Source of the DNA: Ottelia alismoides
Taxonomy: Eukaryota; Streptophyta; Magnoliopsida; Alismatales; Hydrocharitaceae
Direction: 5' to 3'
DNA: 64,000 nucleotides
Assembly: GCA_037367405.1 (NCBI GenBank)
Contig: JAZKJV010006941.1
Location: 1,426,001-1,490,000, forward strand
The first letter of the stretch is position 1, and every line of letters starts with the position of its first letter. The notes below the pieces were generated by a model. It did no database searches and had not been told where the DNA came from. It saw only the letters and a list, made by a program, of their open reading frames with translations. Of this stretch, positions 56,361-64,000 are shown in pieces. The position numbers and the translations under genes are program-made.

Positions 56361-58265
56361 TTCTGATGAACGCAAAATGACCACTCGGATAAAGGTGCTA
56401 AACGGTCGTTGCGACCCAAGCAATCAAGTGCGAACAATCAAGAAAAAATAGACCACCAAATAGATGAAATCAATCAAACACACGAAAGCGGTCCTGCTAT
56501 TAATTTAACCTGGTATAGCGACCAGGGTCGATCACAAGGAGCACGAATTGGCCTCGCAGCCTACGAAGTAGTCAAAAAGAAAGGAAAATGAAATAAAAAG
56601 GTATTTTTGGTGGTTTTTAAGTCTTTTTGTATTTTTTTGGATTTTTAATGAATTAAGAAAATGATAAAAACAAGAAAACAAGACACTTCAACAATTTATT
56701 TAATGCACTAAAAATCAACCAAAAATTCAAACAAAAATATTTTTGTGTGTTTTATAATTTTTAAAGTTTTTGGTGAATTTTTGGGATTTTTCTGAGATTT
56801 ATTTAATTTTCTAGAAATCAAAAAGTAACTAAAACAGTAGGTACTGTCCAGCTGAGCTAAAAGGGCCTAGATAAAATATCTAAAGGCCCCAAATTAGCTG
56901 GGAGGTAATTTTTCTGTAAAGAGAATAAAACAAGGAAAATTTAGAAGCCTAATTTATTATTTTTGGGTTTTTGGTTTAATTATTAGAATTTTTATAAGTT
57001 TTTAAGTGTTTTTTAATTTTTAGTGGTCTTCAGTAATGAAAAATAGCCAAAATTGGCTAGAAAATCAAACGTAACAAAATAGGTAGTAGACAATTTTTTG
57101 TAATTTTTAGACACTATTTAATATTTTATTGTGATTTTAAAAGTTAGACAGTAGCAAAAATGGAGGTTTTTTAATTTTTAAAAATATCAAATGAAAACAA
57201 AAATGTCCTAAAAAATCCTCAAAATTTTACACTATGGCAGGAGCCATGTGTCCAATTTTCGTTGGATTTGGAGGTAATTTGCTATTTTATCCAAAAAGAA
57301 AGAAGGGGCACTGTGCACAGGGACCTATGTGCAAAAACCCAAAAGTCAGGGGGGTCTGGTGCAATTAACCCAGCGAAACACGTTCTACACACGTGCCTGG
57401 GGCACTCAGGGACCCAAATGTAAGAAAAATAAGTTCCACGGGCTTTTTGGTAACAGGTACCAAAAGTCCAGGGACCTATTCGCAAAATACCCAAAAATAT
57501 CCGCACATGCTCAAATATATCACGCACAGGGGTATAAATGCAAATAATCAAAAACTTTCATTCATTAAGGAACAACCAGAACTACAAGGGCATGTATTGC
57601 AAATACACCAGAAACTCACGTGTCGATGCACGTGTCAGACCATACACAGGGGCATAAATGCAAACTAAATAGAGTACGGGGTCCTCTATGCAAATATCCC
57701 AAAAACTAAACAACTACGCTAACTAATTACAGGACTAAATGCGAAATTAAATAAATAGAAGGGCCTAAGGGTAGTTTACCCTTTATTAATGGAGCGGTTG
57801 GATGGAGACCACGTGGAGCATCTGACGGTTGGGAACAACGAGCGATCCACAGCTGGGCTCCTCGAGCGAATCTGACGGCGGGGGTTCAACCACGTGGATG
57901 ATCAAACGGTGTTGGGCGCAGGTGGCTAACCCTCGTGCATCGGACGGTCCAGATCTGTCCTCCTCAGATCAAACGGTGGCTGCTGCTCCTGAATGGACGG
58001 CTCAGATGCAAACTGGAGCTGGAGGTCTGATCGGACGGCTGCTGAAGGTCGAGGAAGAACAAGTCGCCGGTGAAGTTCGCCGGCCTCGTGCGTGCGCTCC
58101 TGACCTCCTCGCGGGGCGCTGGTGATCGGAAAAGGTTTGGCGTGGCCCTCCGCATCTGATGGGAGTCTCCGATGACCCGACCGAGCTCTAAGGAGCTCCG
58201 GCGAAGTCAGCGGAGCTGCGCCTCCTGGCTCGATGTCGAAGGACCTCAGATGGTCCTCTTTGAAC

Positions 58266-58576
58266 CTGCAAAACAGTCCAGGAAGCTCGCGGGTCGAGGG
58301 CAAACTGCCTCGACCCGGTTAGGCAGGTGAAGGTGGACTGTGGAGCGATATGGGCGAGCTCCGGCGAGGGGGGTAGACGGTGGAGCTCGAATCCCAGCTC
58401 CTGTGCGAGCTGGGTTGAATGGGGATACGGAGAAGGTGCGCGCGAAGGAGGCGATGGTGAATGTGGATCCCGATGATCGAATGGAGCGAGGGAGTGGTCG
58501 GAATCGGCGTAACACGGCGGAGCGGCGATTTAGGGGTAATGGGAAATCAACGAAAAGGAAAGGCCTACGAGATTAC
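58266..58576 (-). other. Putative LTR intron, E2 5' LTR
   Basis: On the minus strand CCCAG|GTAATCTCG is the donor and GACTGTTTTGCAG|GTTC the acceptor, giving 311 nt. The 3' LTR copy is split by E4 inside this stretch. Confidence 0.5.
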
Positions 58577-59036
58577 CTGGGTGGCTGATGAGACTGGGGA
58601 TGAGCTGGCACAGCTCTGGGTCGTCGCCTCGAGGAGCGTCTCCCTCCGAGGCTCGATGCTCCTGCTGGTGGCGGAGCAAGCCGGCGATGCTCGCCAGATC
58701 AGTGGTTTCGCTCCCTCTCCTCGCTTCGACACCACGGGGGACAAGCTGTCACTCTCGCCTACGCAATGGAGCTCACGGGAGGTGGAATCGAATGGCCAAA
58801 GATGAGATTCGAGGTGGCGGAGCTGAGAATATATATCATGGAGGGTCCGGAAAGAAGCGCGCGGGTAGGGCAATCTGGAGCGCGGATCCCAAGGCGAAGG
58901 CTCCAACGAGGGTGACGGATGTGTCGTGGACGGATCTGACCCAGGGTTTAGGTGAGAATCAATCGGGTTTAGGCGCTAGAAATTAGGGAAATCGGGTTGG
59001 GCGCCTAAGCCCGTGGGAAGTGGTCCTGGGGGGGTA

Positions 59037-59054
59037 GTTGACCGGGTGGTCAAC
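59037..59054. promoter_or_regulatory. Inverted GTTGACC pair, E2 5' LTR
   Basis: GTTGACC and GGTCAAC around a 4-base loop. The 3' LTR copy is at 26278-26295. A CCACGTGG G-box lies about 25 bp away. Confidence 0.55.
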
Positions 59055-60021
59055 AATCCCAGGACCAGTAGGAAGCGGCCACGTGGCTGGTTTTTGAAAA
59101 TGAAATTAAGCATAGAAAATGGATGAATTAAGGGAAAGTTAAAATATAAAATATTTTATTTTTTTTTCTATTTTTTGTGATTTTTAATTTATTTTTCGAA
59201 ATAAAAATAAGATATAAACATAGTAGGTTCATATATAGGTATATATACAAAGTATAGGTTTTTAATTTTGATTTTTTAATTGTTATTTTTATACAATTTT
59301 ATTCCCATTTTATATTTTTTTATTTATATTATAAAATAAGGAATAAAAGGATATTTTTATTTTATTTTTATTATTTATATACATAGGTGAAATAAATACA
59401 TATGTACATTTACATACATGGTATATTTACAATATATTTTTGTGTTTTTAATTTTTTTATTTTTATTTTGTTTTTGTTTTAATTGTTTTTATTTTATTTA
59501 TTTACATTATATCATGTAGAATATTTACAAAAATTTTGGAAATTAGTTTTATTTATTTATAAGGCCAAATAAATATAAAGGTAGGTGGTATATGTACATG
59601 ATGAGTGATGTTTTTATCTTCTTTTTTATTTTTAATTTTTTTTCTTTTGTTTTTATACTTATAAATATGTACAAGTATTTACAAACCAATTTGAGTCTAT
59701 TTTTGTGAGGAAAATACTTTTATTTATTTATATAAATATGTACACACATGAGCCCCTATCTCCCTCTACTTTGGCTTTTATGCGGTCAGGCCCATGCTGA
59801 GCCCTCCCTTGGGTTAGGTTGCTCAATATTTATTCTAAATATTTCCCTCTTTTTCTTTTTAATCTTTATTCTTTTACTTTTGCACAAAAACGTGCTAATT
59901 ATGGGTTTTTACACAATGCATGCTTTTGGTAATTTTTTGTATTTACACATATCTACATGCATTTGCAAAGGTTTTTGTAGCTAAAATATAAGAATAAAGA
60001 GTGATGAATGAGTATTCATCA

Positions 60022-60026
60022 GCATC
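60022..60026. repeat. Target-site duplication of E2, right copy (GCATC)
   Basis: Matches 9428-9432. E1 leader sequence resumes after it. Confidence 0.9.
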
Positions 60027-61080
60027 CCGCATGGAGAGAGCTGGGAGGCACTATAAGTCTTCTAACTGAGCATTCATCATCCAGGCACAAAGGTGACATT
60101 TCCATCTTGGTGTCGCCTTGCATTGCTTTTTCGATCTTCTCCCTTTGTTTTTGAATCAAATAGGAATCAAAGAAAATACCAAAAATGTTAGGCGCTTGTA
60201 TTGAATATACTCAAAACAATTGATAACACAAAAAAAATAAAAAAAGGGACTGCTAAAAATACTTGACCTAAATAAAATTGATTAATTGGACTCATTGCCT
60301 TGGTATGAGCAAATGCCTCATTTGTTTTCAGATTGCATAGGAAGGTCTCCTTCCCAGTGAGGTGAGCGACGTCGTAAGGATTAGAGCCCAAAACCCAGTC
60401 TGCGACTGCCTTGTGTATTGCCTGGATTTCTGAAGTATTGGCACTTATATTGTACGTAGACGAGTAGGGCTTGGTCGGCATTGATGACTCTCTATTGTGT
60501 AGAGCATTGACCTTGTCTGAAGTATCGAGCATAGGCCACGCCTTCACAGGGGTGTCTGTCTCATCGTCTTGCATCTGAGTAGATTCTTGCACGCTCACGG
60601 GTGATTCTATTGCGAGCAAGATCCGAAGTATTGGTTTCGTCTATTGGCTTCCTCCCTCTATTTCTTTGGCTGAGTAGGGATCCAGGAAGGGTTACAAGGA
60701 CCTAAAAAAGTACAGACTACATGTTACACAGGAGGAGGACAAGTACGAGATACGTTTCTGGCAGTACACTCTCTCCTATAGGCGAAGCGCTCTAAGGCCT
60801 CGTTACAAGATAATTGCTTAAAAATCAAATCTAAAACTCACAAAGATAATTATCGAACCTTTACGGCTTTTCGGGTTGAGTTGGTGAATCCATTGCTTTG
60901 AGGTTTGATTGATTAGTTGTATTAAGGTCAAGATCAAAAACATCGCACCTTTGCGCCATTTTTGCTCTCCTCCCATTTGACCCTTGCTCGTTGTGAGCCT
61001 TCTACTGTTTTACATTCCTTTTATTTCTTGTCTACCCTCGTGCTCTTCATCCATCATCTTCCCATTTTGACCTTCTCAAT
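60027..61080 (+). other. E1 leader, right part
   Basis: It continues the leader broken at 9432 and parallels E3 32758-33750, including CCGCATGGAGAGAGCTGGGA, the CTGAAGTATCGAGC phrases and CTCCTATAGGCG near 60773. A 143-codon open frame on the minus strand (60188-60619) is frameshifted in E3 and is probably chance. Confidence 0.7.
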
Positions 61081-62457
61081 ATGTCGTAACACGGATGGTT
61101 TAGTCGGGATCCCGCCGATGCCAACATCGATTCCGTGTCGCCAACATCTTCAATAAGATGGGGTGATCTCCAAGGAATTAGTTCGGATCTTGCAAATTTC
61201 TCCTTGGACTCCCCTATTCTCTCTTCTTTTGATACTTGCCTTTCACCTATAAATCCATTGTTCGGGATGGATTCGCAACCCGAATTAGCCCTTCCCCTTC
61301 AAATAAATCGAGATTACTCTTGACCCATAATTAACCCCCTGTGGATGGAGATCGATTTCAGTCAATATCCTATGCTCTGTTCACAATATTCTGGGATTGA
61401 CCTTAATTCCAGATTCATCTCAGCAGTTGGTGCTCAGGAAGATACTGATCAGGGTTTACTCCGTCATGCAGATTCTCAACCTGATCACCAGAAGTTCAAG
61501 TCCAATCCAAAATGGCACCAACTAGCAGAGGAAAAGGTCCGCAGCCCCAGCCAACCAAACCAGCAGACCAAGGGGAAGGACAATACACAACAGAATGAGG
61601 TCAACAGTCAGTTGCTTGCGTCTATCCATGCTATCCAACAACAATTGACCAACCAGGCTTTGGCCCATACCGCATTCCAAGATATGCTTAATGACTTAAG
61701 GAGAAGGGCCGATGCGAGAGATGGCAGACGAGAGGATGAGCCAGAGCAAGAGTTCAATCCAGAAGGTGTTGGAGATAAATTTTCAGTGGGAAGACCTGCG
61801 TTTGATAGAGTGGACGCAGACCCCCTGCAGCCGAAGCCGACACTGAAGGAAACATACAATCCTGGAGCAGGCCACATCACTGAGTGGATCCAGATTCCAC
61901 GAATCCACGCCCATTTCGAGCTAAAGCCGCAGTTTTTGTCACTGCTTCCCACATTCCACGGAAATACCACTGAGGAGCCATACATCCATCTTAAGAAGTT
62001 CGGCCGCATCTGTGCTACTCACTACCCTGGAATTCCCTTGGGAGTAGTAAAGATGACCGCCTTTCCCTTCAGCCTCCAAGATAAGGCCCTGTATTGGGTC
62101 GACCACCTGGGGAAGATAGTCACGACCTGGGAGGAGCTGAAGTCTGCATTTCTCCATAAGTTCTATCCTCTCGATCAATTGAATCAGATGTGTGCTCGTA
62201 TCTCCAGCTTTTGCTCACAACCCCACGAGACTATCCATGAAGTGTGGGAGAGATTTAAGGATCTTCAAGAGAAGTGTCCCTACCACGACATCCCAAAGAC
62301 CAGTCTTGTACAACACTTCTTTGGTGGGCTCATACTAGAAAGCCAAAAGCTCGTCGATGTCGCTTGCAGTGGATCACACTTTAACAAAGACGAGGACGTG
62401 GTATGGATCGTCTTCGAGGAAATGGATGAAGGAGAAGCCGCTCAATCCTCATCCTGA
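61081..62457 (+). pseudogene. gag: Gag of E1, capsid region, with nonsense codons
   Basis: An ATG at 61081 opens a frame stopped by TAA at 61087 and TGA at 61321. From 61345 it is open for 370 codons. The capsid-like core (EEPYIHLKKFGRICATHY, DKALYWVDHLGKI, HEVWERFKDLQEKCPYHDIPKTSLVQHFFGGL, split here for brevity) parallels E3 residue by residue but is much more divergent from E3 than E2 is. So E1 represents another subfamily. Confidence 0.82.
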
Positions 62458-63280
62458 GCGCACATGAAGGTGTCGATCGCCATCAGCAAGCCTGTGAATA
62501 TGGCTACTCACACCGAAGACAAGGATGGGAGATCCAACTTGAGCATCATTGGGAGCCATCTGTCTAAGGTGGACATCACCGAGAAGAGGTTGCAGGACCT
62601 CGAAAAATTATCAGTGATTGAGAAAAGGACCCAGGTCTTGGAAAAGCTCGATGTGATTTCCTAGCAGCTGGAGCAGCTCGTTCGTGCCTTGAACGCCAAC
62701 ATGTGCAACGTTGTGTCTACCACTGCCGAGTCGAACGCTGAGAAGAAGGAGCCTGTACTGCATCAAACCCCTCAGCCGACTCCACCGTAGCCCCAGTCGA
62801 TCTAATACGTGTATTATGTCCAGGTTCCGGAGCAGCCTCCGCAGCCTCAGACACAGATGGTTGTGTATCAGCCAGAGTCCCAGCCAGCTTACTCCGAGCA
62901 GCTCTCTCCACCCCCGCCACTGATCCAAGAAATCAATGGTGTATGGAACAATGAAGCGCAACTGACCCGTCCTTAGGGACATCCTCAGGGTCAGAACATG
63001 GGCAACATGCCCTATCACTAGCAGCAACAGGGTGGGAGACCCTTCCAGCCCTCGTATCAGTACCAACCTCCATCTCAGGGTAACACCTGGAGGCAGAATT
63101 ATCAGCACGGCCCTCAGCGGTTCGGATATCGCGGTCAAGGATATCACCAGTAACTGGCTGCTCCCTATCACCAGCAGAACTCACAGTATTCCTCCAACCC
63201 TCCTCCTCACCAATTCTCTCAGGGTTACCAGTCTCATCCTTCATACCAGCACTCTAGGCCCCAGCAGGGGATTCTTCTGA
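62458..63280 (+). pseudogene. gag: Gag C-terminal tail of E1, many stops
   Basis: Same frame as the capsid region. Readable pieces include a coiled region (KRLQDLEKLSVIEKR), TQMVVYQPE, also in E2 and E3, and a Q/Y/G-rich tail with RFGYRGQGYHQ. At least six in-frame stops occur, several in glutamine runs. The frame is lost near 63280. Confidence 0.75.
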
Positions 63281-63284
63281 GATT

Positions 63285-64000
63285 GTGCCGGTTAATCCGG
63301 CCCTTGCCTGCCTCGAACAGTTGATGAAGTACATGACTGAGATGAGCCAGAAGATCGACGACTTGACGGCTGCGAAAACGGCCATCCCGGCTCAAGTCGA
63401 AGCGAACCCGAACAATTTCCTACGCAAGGAGCAGGCAGCCAATAGTTTCCAACCCGATTCAGGTGAACTAAATTGCTTTTTATCTAATGATGTTACTCTC
63501 AGGAGTGATAGGACACTCCAGCCATCGGCGACGGTGAAGGGAAAGCATCTTGCATCTGATGGGGAATTGTCAGCAAGGCCAACGCAAGGGCCACACAATA
63601 TTTTTAGAGGAGCACCATCTGCAGAAAATTCACAAAAAATGAAGAAAATATAAAAACACAAAGAGATGACAACAACCTTGGTGGAGATCAGCGGCATTGG
63701 AGATGAAGGCATCTATTCCGGAACCATCATCTGCCTTGGAGAATTTTGCACCTACAACGAAGCCAAAGCCAGCATTAGAAGCCGAGCTTGTAGTTTTTGG
63801 TCCACACATTGTAGATGATTCTGTACCTTTTTGCCATCTACTTGTAAACAACAATATGGACACTATTTTGAATGATATTGTTGGAGATTCTGTAAATATC
63901 CCTTTCCCAGAAGCAATGAAAAAACACAAAAAATGAAAAAATTGAAAAATGCTTTGTCCGACCCTGCCATCATTGATATTATCTAGAATTTGGTTTTGAA
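63285..64000 (+). pseudogene. Gag-protease spacer of E1, frameshifted, cut by the window end
   Basis: Readable pieces are KTAIPAQVEANPNNFLRK and DVTLRSDRTLQP, which match AAIPAQIEPNPNNLKRK and the TTRSGR motif of E3. A second frame at 63697-63936 carries a short segment resembling the SVNIPFPEAMKK block before the protease. The protease itself would lie right of the window. Confidence 0.7.

Larger units (their letters stand above)
9433..60021 (-). mobile_element. E2: full-length Athila-like retrotransposon, minus strand, interrupted twice
   Basis: Both LTRs run TGATGAACGC to TATTCATCA as read on the plus strand. The element is flanked by GCATC duplications and has an internal PBS, a decayed gag-pol and a polypurine tract, all in minus orientation. 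It spans 50.6 kb only because E4 (11451-25617) and E3 (28112-46838) were inserted later. Without them it is about 17.7 kb. It sits in the leader of E1. Confidence 0.9.
56364..60021 (-). mobile_element. E2 5' LTR
   Basis: 3658 bp, uninterrupted partner of 9433-11450 plus 25623-27264. It includes a GGGACCT/TGCAAA phrase field (57290-57730), a GC-rich centre, an intron-like stretch (58266-58576), a TATATAT run near 58830, a GTTGACC pair at 59037-59054 and an AT-rich end. Open frames such as 58461-58805 lie in the GC-rich part and are duplicated in the other LTR. Confidence 0.93.

Noticed and set aside
62611..63171. 186-codon minus-strand open frame opposite E1 gag
   Set aside because: A leucine/arginine-rich shadow of the glutamine-rich gag tail on the other strand.
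1..64000. Search for CRISPR arrays, rRNA, tRNA genes and host protein genes
   Set aside because: No regularly spaced repeats and no rRNA or tRNA cloverleaf seen. tRNA-like matches are only the primer binding sites, and all protein similarity is to retroelement Gag-Pol.

Overview
The window looks like repeat-dense nuclear DNA of a large-genome flowering plant, perhaps a monocot (a low-confidence guess from the GC-rich LTR middles). I found no host gene, rRNA, tRNA or CRISPR array. Nearly every base belongs to long Ty3/gypsy LTR retrotransposons of one related group. The coding copies carry hallmarks of the Athila lineage: a tRNA-Asp-type primer binding site, an HPGFRWGN motif in the Gag tail, a VTTRSGR-type motif before the protease, the FPVDFVVLDME/IILGRPFLAT protease block, and no CCHC zinc knuckle that I can see.

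Layout, outermost to innermost. E0 (minus strand) gives its truncated 3' LTR (1-1370) and 3' UTR (1371 to about 3990, then an unassigned stretch to 4873). E1 (plus) is inserted in E0: 5' LTR 4874-8662, PBS 8665-8682, leader to 9432, then leader and decayed gag at 60027-64000. E2 (minus, 9433-60021, TSD GCATC) splits E1's leader. Its 3' LTR is 9433-11450 plus 25623-27264, its broken gag-pol is 54867-48093 and its 5' LTR is 56364-60021. E3 (plus, 28112-46838, TSD AGAGG) sits in E2's 3' UTR. It has 3.85-kb LTRs and a gag-pol frame (33751-40509) stopped by only two nonsense codons. E4 (minus, 11451-25617, TSD ACGGT/ATGGT) sits in E2's 3' LTR, has near-identical 2.9-kb LTRs and carries no gag or pol. 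A solo LTR (plus, 16986-20972, TSD ATTAA) sits inside E4. The insertion order is therefore E0, E1, E2, then E3 and E4, then the solo LTR in E4, and coding decay agrees (E1 and E2 worse than E3).

How the parts work together: each LTR has an AT-rich front, a GC-rich middle with promoter-like palindromes and often a TATA-like box, and an AT-rich tail. Transcripts would start in the LTR, run through the tRNA-Asp PBS and a leader of roughly 1-1.8 kb into a single Gag-protease-RT-RNase H-integrase frame, and end in a long 3' UTR. That 3' UTR carries a cluster of hairpins each tipped by a copy of the polypurine tract. E4 lacks the proteins and would have needed them from a relative.

Most worth a second look: an intron-like donor/acceptor pair at the same relative place in all LTR types, the polypurine hairpin clusters, E4's chimeric 5' junction, the conserved G-box and TTGAC palindromes, and nonsense codons concentrated at CAG codons.
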